Shown: in pieces, positions 40,947-50,612 of the stretch | Layout: the number at the start of each line of letters is the position of its first letter | Position numbering within the stretch: position 1 is the stretch's first letter | Source: Fulvivirga sp. M361 | GTDB lineage: Bacteria; Bacteroidota; Bacteroidia; Cytophagales; Cyclobacteriaceae | Assembly: GCF_007097395.1 (NCBI RefSeq) | Contig: NZ_VKDC01000008.1 | Span: 248,001-312,000, forward strand | Direction: 5' to 3' | DNA length: 64,000 nt | The notes under the pieces: model-generated | Told to the model about the DNA's origin: nothing | The model's database searches: none | What the model saw: the letters and a program-made list of their open reading frames with translations, nothing else | Made by a program: the position numbers and the translations under genes

Positions 40947-42296
40947 ATGTACCTATTTATGTTTAAACAATTTTTAAGGACCGGAACATGCCGACTGGGT
41001 TTGGGCCTGGTCTTGTTCCTGGGCTTAATTAGTATCATTACAGGTAAGCAATTCTTAAACGATCAGGAAAAGGTTGCTTCAGAGGTCGTAGAAAGGCAAC
41101 TGGACCATATCAAGCGAAACATTGAGTTTCATAGTGATGACCTTGGCTTACTACTTTATTATTTGAAGTTTACGCTGGTCAATGAACATGACCCACTGTC
41201 CGCATTGGCGATAGGTCAAAAGGACCTGAACCCAAGCGTACAACATGTGAAAATTTTAACCCTTGAAGGGCAGAAGTACGATACGGACCTGGTCAACCCG
41301 ACTAAACTTCTTTATGGCAACCTGGACTTGAGTTTTGTTCTGATCTATGTATTTCCGCTTTTGATCATTGCCTTTACTTTCAATCTTCGATCGGAAGAAG
41401 AAGAGACAGGCACCTGGAAAATAGTGAGTGTCATGTCTAAGTCGAACCTGAAATTCCTATTGTCAAAACTCCTGGTGAGGCTCATTTTGTTGGTACTGCT
41501 GATGAGCTTTCTGTACCTGGTAGCCAGCATCGTATTGAACATCTCCTGGGGAGAGTTGTCCTTTGCATTCTTTGTCGTTGGCTTTGTTTATATATTATTT
41601 TGGTTTGCCCTCAGTTTTTGGATCATTTCTCTGAAACGTGCTTCTAATTTCAATGCGTTGGTCCTCCTCTCGTTCTGGTTAATGTTGGTGATCTTATCAC
41701 CTTCCGTTGTTAATACTATCATTACTAATCGACTTCCTGTACCGGAAGCTTTAACCACCATGATCCGGCAGCGTGATGGGTACCATCAGAAATGGGACAT
41801 GGATAAGCGAGGTACGATGGAAAAATTCTATGACAGCTACCCGCAATTTGAAACGTATGGCTATCCCCCGGAAGAAGGTTTTAGCTGGCTCTGGTACTAC
41901 GCCATGCAGCATTTGGGTGACGAAGAATCTCGCGAAGAAAGTTTGTCTATGCGGACCAAAATAATGCAAAGAGCAAATTTAAGCCGGAAGTGGGCAAAGT
42001 TTGTGCCCTCCATGCATACCCAATTAGCTTTCAATGACATAGCAGGTACCGGACTGATCAACCATTTGAATTTTCTACAGCATACCAACACATTTCATGA
42101 AAACACACGCCTTTACTTTTATCCGAAAATATTTTCGAATGGCACGGCAGAGGACGTAGACTGGGATCAATTCAAACCTGTGTATTTCGAAGATGAAAGG
42201 TCATCATTTGATTGGTTGGGAAACCTGATACCCTTGTGTACAGGCATTGTATTTTTCTTTGGGTTATCTGGTTTATCGATAAGAAATAACATGTGA
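40947..42296 (+). CDS. ABC-2 type permease, module B second subunit
   Basis: This is the counterpart of the permease at 33334, with an N-terminal helix, the SALAIGQKDLNP segment, VLIYVFPLLIIAFTFNL, a cluster of helices at about 130-260, a soluble region, and a C-terminal helix (LIPLCTGIVFFFGLSGL). It has 449 residues. Together with the gene before it, it completes module B. The deacylase gene begins just downstream. Confidence 0.87.
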   Translation: MYLFMFKQFLRTGTCRLGLGLVLFLGLISIITGKQFLNDQEKVASEVVERQLDHIKRNIEFHSDDLGLLLYYLKFTLVNEHDPLSALAIGQKDLNPSVQHVKILTLEGQKYDTDLVNPTKLLYGNLDLSFVLIYVFPLLIIAFTFNLRSEEEETGTWKIVSVMSKSNLKFLLSKLLVRLILLVLLMSFLYLVASIVLNISWGELSFAFFVVGFVYILFWFALSFWIISLKRASNFNALVLLSFWLMLVILSPSVVNTIITNRLPVPEALTTMIRQRDGYHQKWDMDKRGTMEKFYDSYPQFETYGYPPEEGFSWLWYYAMQHLGDEESREESLSMRTKIMQRANLSRKWAKFVPSMHTQLAFNDIAGTGLINHLNFLQHTNTFHENTRLYFYPKIFSNGTAEDVDWDQFKPVYFEDERSSFDWLGNLIPLCTGIVFFFGLSGLSIRNNM

Positions 42297-42398
42297 ACAT
42301 CAATGAAAATAAAAGACACCCTGATCCGCCGGCATGATGAGAGGTACTTGGTTAAGCTCCTTACCTCTAACGGGATCGGTGAGGCCATTTTGCGTAAA

Positions 42399-43452
42399 AT
42401 GCGTATCGCGCTTTTCCTGATGATCTGTATATCATTCAGTACAGCGCTAAGGGGACAAAGCTCTTTTGATTTCAATGGGGAAAAGATTTTGCCGGGATCC
42501 AGGATACATTTAAAGATCCCGATTAAGGACGACACAAATGAGACCTTTATCCCCATAACCATTTTTCATGGAAAAGAAAGCGGGCCGGTGCTGGGAATTA
42601 CAGCGGGAGTACATGGTTACGAGTACGCACCGATACTTGCAGGACAAAAACTGATCCGAAAAATAGACCCGGAAAAGCTCAAAGGTACCGTTATTCTGGT
42701 GCAGGTGGCCAACGTTGGGAGCTTTTTAGGCAGGCCGCCCTACATTAACCCATTAGATGGTCAAAACCTCAACCGCACGTTCCCAGGCAATCCGGAGGGT
42801 ACCGTTACAGAAAGAATAGCTTCTTTTATTTCTGAAAAGATCATCCCCCGTTGCCATTATTTTGTGGATGCCCACAGTGGAGACGCCCCTGAAGATTTGA
42901 TGCCTTATGTTGCCTATTACCATCATGACAACAAACCCGGGATTTCTTCGAAAGGAAGAGAAATGGCCAAGCATATGGGATTTGATCATGTCATTGTGTT
43001 CAATACGACAGCGAAGAAATATATGACAGAAGGGTCACCCAGCCTGTATTGCTTTGCGCAGGCTTTTAAGTGGGGAGGGAGTCCCTGCCATGGACATAGA
43101 ATGCGGTAGGTTGGGTCAGGTGGAGGAAAAATTCGTGACCAGGATTATCGAAGCGATCGGCAGCTTATTAAACTACCTTAAAATGACGGACGAAAAGCCT
43201 CTTTTATCAGAGGGAATAGCTTTTATAGAAGAACGGTCTTACATAAATAGCGCTCATACCGGATTTTTTTACCCACTGAAGTCCAGCGGAGATTATGTGA
43301 AAAAAGGCATGAAAGTAGGTTACGTCACTGATTTTTTTAGTGAAACCAAAGAAGAAATATACGCAGATACAAATGGCATCATCTTGTACCTGCTAGGGAC
43401 ACCACCCGTAAGCGAAGGGGAAACGCTGGTAGCTATAGGAATGATAAAGTAA
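42399..43452 (+). pseudogene. M14-type deacylase (succinylglutamate desuccinylase/aspartoacylase-like), one-base frameshift
   Basis: The first frame gives a signal peptide (MRIALFLMICISF), a zinc-binding GVHGYEYAP motif, LNRTFPGNP and VDAHSGDAPEDL, all typical of AstE/aspartoacylase-type amidohydrolases. Just after AQAFKWGG (about 43065-43080) the sequence continues one base later as GVPAMDIECGRLGQ and runs to the stop at 43452 with a complete C-terminal domain. Removing one G from the run TGGGGAGGGA restores the whole protein. An ATG at 42303 is in frame upstream but would bury the signal peptide. It may process the compound carried by the ABC/receptor system. A recent mutation or a base-calling error are both possible. 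Confidence 0.85.
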
Positions 43453-43584
43453 TAGCGCGACAGGTCTAAAAATATAGTGTATGAATAACCATGAGATTAT
43501 TATTGGCCTCCCGGGCAATGGCCTGTTCATCATTGAGGCCATCAGCATGCAGCCAGGAAATGGGCTTCAAAATGATTGGGACGT

Positions 43585-45795
43585 ATGAAAACGATTCTCT
43601 TTTTATCAGTCGTCTTCGTTTTTCTGATTTCCGCATCTCTTCACGCCCAGGAAGATAAAAACTTCCCGCCCCCGGAGCATGTGCCTGTTATCAATGCTCG
43701 AAAAGTGCAGAGTACTATCAAGGTAGATGGAAAACTCAATGAAGTCGACTGGCAGAATGCTGAGGCAGTCACTGACTTCTTTAAAATGGAACCCCGGCAG
43801 GGAGGTGAATATCTGTACGATACGGAGGTGAGGCTGCTCTTTGATAAAAAAAACCTTTATGTAGGCGCCTTTTGCAAAGACTCACTGGGGAGAAAAGGAG
43901 TAAGGGTGCAGGACTTGAGACGTGATTTTAGCTGGGGAGAGAATGACATCTTTTTTGTGCAACTCGACCCGCAGAACCTGAAGCAATACTGTGTTTCCTT
44001 CCAGACTACTCCCTACGGAAACCAGCGCGACTTGCAAAATTTTAACGATAGTAATACCGACAATGACTGGAATGCCTTGTGGTCAGTTCGTACGCATCGG
44101 ACGGATTCAGGCTATTATGCTGAGTTTGCCATTCCCTTCAAATCCATACGTTATGAAGAAATTGAACCCGGTGAGTCACCTGGTTGGGGGATCACATTCA
44201 GTCGGCTGGCCAGAAGAGATTATGAACAGACTGTTTTTCCCGCTATTCCTCAATCTTTTTCACCTTACCGTATGACGTATGCCGCACAGCTTGAAGGCCT
44301 GGAACTACCGGAACCTGGCGCCAATGTTCGTGTGGAGCCTTATTTTTTGTATCAGTATGAGAACATTGAAGATGGTGAAATGAGTACTTCTGATGGTGAT
44401 GTAAAACTCGGTGGCGACATTAAATGGGCGATTGATCCCCGCTCGGTGCTGGATGTGACCTTCAATACCGATTTTGCTCAGGCAGACGTAGATCGTGCTG
44501 TGAACAACCTCGAGCGGTTTACTATTTTCTTCCCAGAAAGGCGACAATTCTTTTTGGAAAACTCAGGAATCTGGGCAGGAGCCAATAACCGGTCTGTGGT
44601 ACCGTTCTTTAGCAGGACCATCGGACTACAGGGTAATTTCAATGCCGAACCCGCCCGTATTGATGCCGGAGGACGGTATACCATGCGAAATGAAGATCGG
44701 TCGATAGCGGCATTGTATATTCATCAGGCAGAAACGGATAATTCTCCGGGAGCAAGCTTTATGGCGGGAAGGTACCTTCAGAATTATGGAAAAGAAAACA
44801 ATATAGGCTTGATGTTCACCCACCGACTGGATGAGCGGTCCGGGAAACTTGGAATACAAGAAAGCAATAATACGACTTTAACGGTAGATGGGGCTCTGCG
44901 TCCAAGGGATGAGATAACAGTCCAATACATGCTGTCAGGTTCACGGGATAATTCAAATGATACCTTAGGAGTAGCCGGCCGTTTGTTTACCAGCTACACT
45001 ACCAATAAATTCTATTTAGGGTGGTTAACCAATTTTGTATCAGAAGATTACAATCCTGACATGGGCTTTGTCTTTCAAAAGAATGTCATCTGGCATAATC
45101 CCGGCGGGTATTTTATCTGGCGGCCAAAGAATATCCCCTGGATCAGAAGATTTGACCCGGGAGCATTTTTTAACTACTATCATGATTTTAGTGACCCAGC
45201 GAACTTCCAGCAGGCTAATATTTACCTTTTCCCTATTTACCTTATTTTGACAGATGGAAGTTTCCTGGAATACGCCATATTCCCCACCTGGCAAAATATC
45301 AACTTTGACTTTGCTCCTTTAGGCATAAGGATCGCTCAAGAAGACTTTTACTACACACGTCACCGAATTCAGTTCAATACTGATCAGTCCGCTAAGTTTT
45401 CCGTATCCGGAACGGTAAATTGGGGTACATTCTACAATGGCAGACGAATGACGTTGGAAGGAGGCCTGCGAATTGCTCCGGTTCCTCACGCGGCATTGAC
45501 CGTGAATTATGAGTACAATGACCTGACGGACCTTGGAGAGGCGAATGAAAACCTGGAAACTCACTTAACCACCATAGGTTCCCGCTTTGCCTTAAACCCC
45601 AGAGTGCAATTATCTGCTTTTTATCAATACAACACATTCGATGAACAGGGAAGATGGAACGTCCGGGCAAGCTGGGAATACCAGCCGTTATCTTTTGTTT
45701 ACCTGGTTTTCAACGACACCCGAATTGATGGGTTTGAAAGCCCTTTTCAGGAACAACAGTTTATTGGGAAAGTCACTTTTTTGAAGCTGTTTTAA
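43585..45795 (+). CDS. DUF5916-type outer-membrane protein with CBM9-like N-terminal domain
   Basis: Residues 1-21 are a signal peptide (SLHAQ). A CBM9-like beta-sandwich follows (about 35-230: IKVDGKLNEVDWQNAE, LYVGAFCKDS, YYAEFAIPFKSIRY). The rest is a DUF5916 region with TDFAQADVD, NLERFTIFFPERRQFFLENSGIW and a beta-barrel ending FIGKVTFLKLF. The role of this widespread Bacteroidota family is unknown, and outer-membrane placement is inferred from the barrel. ATG at 43585 is chosen over a TTG at 43576. A 35-codon open frame at 43481 overlaps the start but is probably spurious. Confidence 0.88.
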   Translation: MKTILFLSVVFVFLISASLHAQEDKNFPPPEHVPVINARKVQSTIKVDGKLNEVDWQNAEAVTDFFKMEPRQGGEYLYDTEVRLLFDKKNLYVGAFCKDSLGRKGVRVQDLRRDFSWGENDIFFVQLDPQNLKQYCVSFQTTPYGNQRDLQNFNDSNTDNDWNALWSVRTHRTDSGYYAEFAIPFKSIRYEEIEPGESPGWGITFSRLARRDYEQTVFPAIPQSFSPYRMTYAAQLEGLELPEPGANVRVEPYFLYQYENIEDGEMSTSDGDVKLGGDIKWAIDPRSVLDVTFNTDFAQADVDRAVNNLERFTIFFPERRQFFLENSGIWAGANNRSVVPFFSRTIGLQGNFNAEPARIDAGGRYTMRNEDRSIAALYIHQAETDNSPGASFMAGRYLQNYGKENNIGLMFTHRLDERSGKLGIQESNNTTLTVDGALRPRDEITVQYMLSGSRDNSNDTLGVAGRLFTSYTTNKFYLGWLTNFVSEDYNPDMGFVFQKNVIWHNPGGYFIWRPKNIPWIRRFDPGAFFNYYHDFSDPANFQQANIYLFPIYLILTDGSFLEYAIFPTWQNINFDFAPLGIRIAQEDFYYTRHRIQFNTDQSAKFSVSGTVNWGTFYNGRRMTLEGGLRIAPVPHAALTVNYEYNDLTDLGEANENLETHLTTIGSRFALNPRVQLSAFYQYNTFDEQGRWNVRASWEYQPLSFVYLVFNDTRIDGFESPFQEQQFIGKVTFLKLF

Positions 45796-46130
45796 CCCGA
45801 ATCTTAATGCATGATCCGGGGTTAACCACTCAAAATCAAGTGATATGAAAAAGATAATAAACGACCTGTAGTTTGTAAAGTGAATGAAAGCGCCTGCTTC
45901 AAAGTTCTTTTGAGTACTATGGAATATTGGCTTGGTATTAGCCGCAACAAGTAGGGCTGTTTTCGCAAGTTCCCATTGCGTTATCGGCTGCTGTTGTTAC
46001 TGTTGATTCTCAGTTACGGGTGGGATTCTAAAAGGGGTTGCGCTCTTTAACTCGTGAGATGGGAGGTGGGGAGTCACTTAACTTTTAATAAGGCAGGACA
46101 CATAGGTCCTGTCCTATTTTGAGTTGATTG
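45796..46130. other. Convergent intergenic region
   Basis: The 335 bases between the convergent DUF5916 gene and the SnoaL-like gene hold no gene I can support; short hydrophobic frames near 45920-46010 have no start. A terminator hairpin lies at 46091-46120. Confidence 0.5.
46091..46120. terminator. Bidirectional terminator hairpin
   Basis: CAGGAC at 46094-46099 and GTCCTG at 46106-46111 pair across a 6-base loop, with further pairing outside after one bulge, followed on the plus strand by TATTTT. It sits 10 bases beyond the stop of the minus-strand gene at 46131 and between convergent genes, as a shared terminator should. Confidence 0.65.
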
Positions 46131-46529
46131 TTATTCAAATACCGGAGCTGTGTCCATGTAAAGCCTCACAGATTTTACTTTGCCATCAGAGTTGAGATCA
46201 GTAAATGCTACTGCTTTCACTGTTGCCTCTTTACCATCGTGCCTTTTGTAATGATTTAACGCCTCCAGTACATAGTTTTCATCTGTACCATAGATATTGA
46301 CTAAATCATGCTCCACAGAGGCAAAGCTTTGCCAATAATTGCCAAGTCCCTGAAGGATTACCTCTTTGCCCTGACCAAACGGATTATTGTTGAAAAACAT
46401 TTCTACATCATCTGCTAAAAACGATCCGTAGACCTCCACGTTCTTGCTGTCCATTGCTTCCAGATAAGTCATGTATTGGACGTAAGCGCTTGTGGACAAT
46501 TGATTGATTCTTAAGTTTTTAGTTTTCAT
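46131..46529 (-). CDS. SnoaL/NTF2-like protein
   Basis: This 132-residue protein matches the SnoaL-like fold: an N-terminal helix pair (YVQYMTYLEAMDSKNVEVYGSFLADDVEMFF) followed by the curved sheet. No secretion signal is seen. Family members are either small enzymes or ligand carriers; function cannot be assigned. It is the last gene of the long minus-strand series and ends at the terminator. Confidence 0.8.
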   Translation of the reverse strand: MKTKNLRINQLSTSAYVQYMTYLEAMDSKNVEVYGSFLADDVEMFFNNNPFGQGKEVILQGLGNYWQSFASVEHDLVNIYGTDENYVLEALNHYKRHDGKEATVKAVAFTDLNSDGKVKSVRLYMDTAPVFE

Positions 46530-46636
46530 CGTTTTATTGTTTTTTGTTTAAATCATTTATGATTCAAAAGTCAGTCAAATAGGAAGGCAACATGTAGAGC
46601 AGAATACGGAATGAATGGTAGTTTTTTCGGATTGGC

Positions 46637-47491
46637 CTAGTTTGCCCTGTATGAAGCCGGAGTTAATCCGACTTTCGCTTTGAAAAGCTTATTGAAGTAG
46701 GAGGGGTCTTCATAACCAAGCCAGTATAGAATTTCCTTTACAGTCATACCGGTTTGTTTGAGGAGGCTCTTGGCTTCAAACAGTACAAATGCCTCAATAC
46801 ATTGCTTTGTTGTATGTCCTGTTTCAGTCTTTAGAACATCGGACAGATGCTTTGCGGAGATATTGAGACTATCGGAATAAAAACCTACGTCCTTATGATT
46901 TCTGTACTCTTGTTGGAGGAGATTGTCAAAGGTCCTTACGATTACATAATTTCTGGTTGGGACAATTTCCGATGATTCCTTCTTATAGGTGTTATTCAGC
47001 GACTCCAGTATGCTGTATAGTATCCCGGATGCTACTTTTAGATTTTTCTGCTCGTCATAGAGTAGCTTAAGGTATTTTGAAAACCAATCATAGCTATCAT
47101 CTTTCAGGTCAATTACGTAATTGGCTCCTGGTTTGAAAAAGTCATAGTCGACAAGGAAATTACTGTAAAATGGTTTTTCGAATAATTCCGCTTTAAATAG
47201 TGCTGTAGTATTCCTGATCTTCCAATTATTTTTTAGCCAATGCCTTACGATACCAGAACCAACAACAGTAAGTGATTTTTTCTTAAGTGTAAATTCTCTA
47301 ACGCCTACCTGGAGCCGGCATAGATCTTCATGCATTAATCCGAGAGCATAGAAGTAGCTGCGGTATGGAAACTCAATGCCTTGACCTTTACTGAATTCTT
47401 TCTCTGTGGCAACATATAGATTGGTTTCCGGCCCGTCAAACTTCAAGACTTGTCTAAGGTATTGGTGATATTCGAAGTTGTGAGGGGCCAT
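46637..47491 (-). CDS. AraC-family transcriptional regulator
   Basis: A poorly conserved N-terminal sensing domain (about 1-175) is followed by an AraC DNA-binding domain whose second helix-turn-helix reads ILYWLGYEDPSYFNKLFKAKVGLTPASYR. It has 284 residues. Its likely target is the SnoaL-like gene downstream, by position only. Confidence 0.9.
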   Translation of the reverse strand: MAPHNFEYHQYLRQVLKFDGPETNLYVATEKEFSKGQGIEFPYRSYFYALGLMHEDLCRLQVGVREFTLKKKSLTVVGSGIVRHWLKNNWKIRNTTALFKAELFEKPFYSNFLVDYDFFKPGANYVIDLKDDSYDWFSKYLKLLYDEQKNLKVASGILYSILESLNNTYKKESSEIVPTRNYVIVRTFDNLLQQEYRNHKDVGFYSDSLNISAKHLSDVLKTETGHTTKQCIEAFVLFEAKSLLKQTGMTVKEILYWLGYEDPSYFNKLFKAKVGLTPASYRAN

Positions 47492-47516
47492 TGGTAATTA
47501 CAAAACCAAATTACAC

Positions 47517-47953
47517 CTAATTCTCCAGCCTTCCGGCATAATTCAAAACCTTATCATCAGTCACGTCAAAATTTTGTGCATACGGATGAATCTTAATGAT
47601 CTTTACTCCAACGCTGGCAATTCTTTCTAATTCTTGGAGCGCTGTATCACCCTCCATCGGATGTACAGGGCATATGGGTACAATCTCAAGGTATTTTTTA
47701 GCTAATGTTATTAATTCATCATTCCTTTTCCGGGTGCGTTCTGATTCAGCCTTTTTAGCTGTAAAGATTGCTCCGAATTGGGTGACTTTCTGTTTAGCAG
47801 AATCAAGCTGCACCATGTATACCTCATAAGACTTTTTGTTCTCCCATAAATGAACATGGTTATCACGGGTTAGTCGGCAATAGGACTTGACTTTTGCTGA
47901 GTTTGATCACAGCCGGCTATTGAGCAAAGAATTATCAGGGCAAGTAGAAGTGT
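47517..47953 (-). pseudogene. Amidohydrolase lipoprotein remnant
   Basis: Reading on the minus strand from 47953, one frame gives a lipoprotein signal (TLLLALIILCSIAGC) ending in a stop after SSPIAD. The next frame, displaced by one base, continues TRDNHVHLWENKKSYEVYM and runs to 47517 through IVPICPVHPMEGD and VKIIKIHPYAQNFD, as in metal-dependent amidohydrolases. The start codon is lost (a TAA stands in front), one C appears deleted at GAC/CTA, and the C-terminal half is absent. An ATG at 47816 could still give a 99-residue product, probably without activity. Confidence 0.75.
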
Positions 47954-47980
47954 TTATTTTTAATGATATAAAGATGACGT

Positions 47981-48358
47981 TCAGCTATTTTTTGCTTTAA
48001 ACTTCGTTTCATTTTCCATAACTCTTGTTCTCACTATTTTCTTTATGATTTCTTCGGGTAAAGGCGCGTTTGGTGAAAAATGAAGTGTTGATCCTGTATT
48101 CTTAATACCCAGGGATTTTAACTCTTTTTTTATGGACTTAACCAAATCAGGATTCATAGTGTAGAGACTAATAGCATCTTTTTTAACTCCAAAGCCTACG
48201 AGCATGTAGTGGAGTCTGAAAGAAGGAATTTGATAGCTGATCAATTCTTCGGCGTCAGGTACTACTGACTTAATGATGGACCGAAGTTGTTCTAAACCTT
48301 GATAATAGTGCGCCTCTTGCAGGTCAATGTAATCTGTTATTGTTTTCGGGCTGGTCAT
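47981..48358 (-). CDS. DUF1801-family protein
   Basis: This 125-residue protein has the YdhG-like DUF1801 fold: LRSIIKSVVPDAEELISYQIPSF, then a KDAISLYTM strand and GSTLHFSPNAPLPEEIIKKIV. Family members are small cytoplasmic proteins, some called iron chaperones, without firm function. It lies 15 bases after the hydrolase gene at 48374, likely in the same transcript. Confidence 0.87.
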   Translation of the reverse strand: MTSPKTITDYIDLQEAHYYQGLEQLRSIIKSVVPDAEELISYQIPSFRLHYMLVGFGVKKDAISLYTMNPDLVKSIKKELKSLGIKNTGSTLHFSPNAPLPEEIIKKIVRTRVMENETKFKAKNS

Positions 48359-48373
48359 GAGGGTTTATTTTGG

Positions 48374-49234
48374 TCAGTTTGACGATGACTTTGTATCTAA
48401 GAAGGCGGGGATCATTGCCAATAACCAATCCGTTCTTTCCATGACCCCTATATGAGTAGTTCCGGGGAGAATCGCGAGCTGACTATGTGATGCAGACATG
48501 AAATCAGGAGTGGGGCCTCCGTCTTTTAACCGATACATTTCTACCGTATGCTCCGGCTTCACGATATCTGCATCTCCGTTGATGAATAATATTGGGAATG
48601 GTATGTTGGCAATGTCCTCAGCCGCCCAGTTTTGCGGAGTTTCATCTAATGCAATCAGTTTCTCCATCAAAACCGGGAAATTGCCAGGATCAGGGGAAAG
48701 CGAATCGTAAGCCGCTTTGAAAGGTGTACCTTCCATATACTCCGGTTTCATCTGGCCTATCATAGCGCTGAGTTCGGGATATACATCCTCGGATCTGTAG
48801 GAGGCTGATGCAGCCACCATTTTATTGATCAGCTGAGGATGTCTGATGCCCAACTGCAGTGCCACTGCACCGCCCATGCTATAGCCAAACACGTCTGCCT
48901 TTTCCAAATTCAGATGTTTAATCAAACTAAACACATCATCCGCGAGGTGTTCGTAAGTGATCGGCCGGTCAATGTCGGGTGTCCTCCCATGACCTTGAAA
49001 ATCCAAAGCGATGACCTGACGGCTTTTTGATAATTCTGTTATGAAGTTGCCCCATAAGCTGAGCGTGGCATAGGCTCCGTGCAGTAATAGGATAGGTTGC
49101 GTGTCTGTTTTTTCTCCGTGGATCTCATAGTACATATTCAATCCATTAACTTTTGCGTAGTTTCCTTTTTGGGCCTGGGCTATTCCTGATATGAGAATAC
49201 TGATCAGTAGGATTATTTTTCTAAGTGAGTTCAT
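48374..49234 (-). CDS. Secreted alpha/beta hydrolase
   Basis: Residues 1-21 form a signal peptide (ISGIAQAQ). The alpha/beta hydrolase has oxyanion-side LLHGAYATLSLW, nucleophile elbow GYSMGG, acid NGDADIVKP and histidine PGTTHIGV. This is a serine esterase or similar, in the periplasm; the substrate is unknown. It has 286 residues and lies 6 bases after the SRPBCC gene at 49241, so it probably belongs to the ArsR-controlled operon starting at 50556. Confidence 0.92.
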   Translation of the reverse strand: MNSLRKIILLISILISGIAQAQKGNYAKVNGLNMYYEIHGEKTDTQPILLLHGAYATLSLWGNFITELSKSRQVIALDFQGHGRTPDIDRPITYEHLADDVFSLIKHLNLEKADVFGYSMGGAVALQLGIRHPQLINKMVAASASYRSEDVYPELSAMIGQMKPEYMEGTPFKAAYDSLSPDPGNFPVLMEKLIALDETPQNWAAEDIANIPFPILFINGDADIVKPEHTVEMYRLKDGGPTPDFMSASHSQLAILPGTTHIGVMERTDWLLAMIPAFLDTKSSSN

Positions 49235-49240
49235 TGTTTT

Positions 49241-49714
49241 CTATTTACTATTGATCTCGATTAAGTATTTGGCCAACTTATCCATGTTCTGCTTGAGTCC
49301 TTCATCTGCCTTGAAGTTCTCTACCGAAAACTTGAGTTGATCTTCCGACCCGAAAAGCATTGTCACTTGGACCAACGTTTGGCCATCCTGTTCTTTGAGT
49401 ATTACTGTGGTTTGAAACCCTGAGCCTGTCTCGTCTTCAAATACGATCTTCTCAAGAGGATGGACCTCTTTGTAAATATTCTTATTCTCATAGTCCTTCC
49501 CACCTGGTCCATGCATTATAAACTCCCAGGTACCACCTGGCTTTACTTCCATTTTAGTGATAGTATTTGTAAAGCCATCCGGTCCCCACCAATGCTTAAT
49601 GAGGTTGGGTTCCGTCCATGTTCGCCACATAAGCTCAATAGGTGCATCGAAAAGTCTCGTGACGGTAATGGTCCGTCCTTGAATGCGTAGTTTGGTTTGA
49701 TTATCTGTTATCAT
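49241..49714 (-). CDS. SRPBCC (AHSA1-type) protein
   Basis: This START-like ligand-binding protein begins ITVTRLFDAPIELMWRTWTEP and continues IKHWWGPDGFTNTI, both hallmarks of the AHSA1/CalC group. It has 157 residues. Such proteins lie next to ArsR regulators in many genomes and probably bind small hydrophobic compounds. Its partner genes are the second SRPBCC gene upstream and the ArsR gene at 50236. Confidence 0.92.
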   Translation of the reverse strand: MITDNQTKLRIQGRTITVTRLFDAPIELMWRTWTEPNLIKHWWGPDGFTNTITKMEVKPGGTWEFIMHGPGGKDYENKNIYKEVHPLEKIVFEDETGSGFQTTVILKEQDGQTLVQVTMLFGSEDQLKFSVENFKADEGLKQNMDKLAKYLIEINSK

Positions 49715-49745
49715 TTTCTACATATGGTTTGAAATCATTCTTGTA

Positions 49746-50234
49746 TTAAGAATTTAATTTTTTAAGCACACCATCCAGGTTTTCAAATGCCATTGAGAGA
49801 CCTTCTTTCATTCCCATTTGAATGACTTGTTGTAGGTGCTCGTCTGAGACATACTCGGAAACTACGGTAACAAATGTTTCGTTATTGATTTCCACAAATT
49901 GGTTGTTGAATTTTGATACAGGCAGTTCAGAATTAATATTTCCCTCTTCATCACAGAAGGCATCTTCACCTGAAAATTGCTGATGTACATGGATGGACCG
50001 GTAATCTGTACGGGCCATATGCTTTTCCCCTTCCGGCCCTACCATCGCATAAGTACGATATCCTCCTTCTTTGAAATCCATATAAGATGTTTCGGATTTC
50101 CAGGGTTTAGGCGCCCACCACTGGTCTAATAACTCTGCTTCTGTCCATGTTCTCCAGACAAGATCGAGAGGTGCGTTGAATGATCGTTCTACCGTGAGAA
50201 TGTTTTCATTTGCTGTAAACTTCGTGTTGTTCAT
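49746..50234 (-). CDS. SRPBCC (AHSA1-type) protein
   Basis: A paralog of the next gene, with VERSFNAPLDLVWRTWTEAELLDQWWAPKPW. It has 162 residues. It starts one base after the ArsR stop, so translation is coupled. The role is inferred to be ligand binding or detoxification. Confidence 0.92.
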   Translation of the reverse strand: MNNTKFTANENILTVERSFNAPLDLVWRTWTEAELLDQWWAPKPWKSETSYMDFKEGGYRTYAMVGPEGEKHMARTDYRSIHVHQQFSGEDAFCDEEGNINSELPVSKFNNQFVEINNETFVTVVSEYVSDEHLQQVIQMGMKEGLSMAFENLDGVLKKLNS

Positions 50235-50235
50235 C

Positions 50236-50556
50236 TTATTGGTTTTTTAGTTTGTTTAATAGATTATCAAGATTGTCAAATCTGTCCTCCCATATTTTTC
50301 TGAACTGTTCGAGCCATTGATCGATTTCTTTCATCTTGCCCACTTTTAGCTCATAGAATATCTCACGTCCTTGCTGATTTGACTCGATAAGGTCACACTC
50401 ATTCAAGATTTGAATGTGTTTGGAAATCGTAGGTCTTGCTACATCAAAGTTATTGGCGATGGCCCCGGCAGTCATGGTCTGTGAAGTCAAAAGCACCAAA
50501 ATGGCCCTCCGGGTAGGGTCTGCAATGGCCTGAAAGGGATCTCTTCTTAGTTTCAT
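50236..50556 (-). CDS. ArsR-family repressor (copy 1)
   Basis: This 106-residue winged-helix protein has [16 protein letters not shown] and recognition helix region [19 protein letters not shown]. No metal-binding ELCVCDL motif is present, so it belongs to the non-metal ArsR group that pairs with SRPBCC genes. A long inverted repeat just upstream (50565-50612) is the probable autoregulatory operator. It is a paralog of the gene at 52290. Confidence 0.93.
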   Translation of the reverse strand: MKLRRDPFQAIADPTRRAILVLLTSQTMTAGAIANNFDVARPTISKHIQILNECDLIESNQQGREIFYELKVGKMKEIDQWLEQFRKIWEDRFDNLDNLLNKLKNQ

Positions 50557-50564
50557 ATTCTTCG

Positions 50565-50612
50565 TGTAGCTATTTGGCTACAAATATATGAATATGAAGT
50601 TAAATAGCTACA
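50565..50612 (-). promoter_or_regulatory. ArsR-1 promoter and operator
   Basis: Perfect 11-bp arms TGTAGCTATTT (50565-50575) and AAATAGCTACA (50602-50612) flank a minus-strand -7 box TATATTTG (50581-50588 on the plus strand CAAATATA). The 18-bp core at 50571-50588 is 17/18 identical to that before the second ArsR gene, while the arms differ. Confidence 0.75.

Noticed and set aside
43481-43588. A 35-residue open frame overlapping the DUF5916 gene start (ATGA).
   Set aside because: No recognisable motif or signal, no start-site evidence, and its length can arise by chance.
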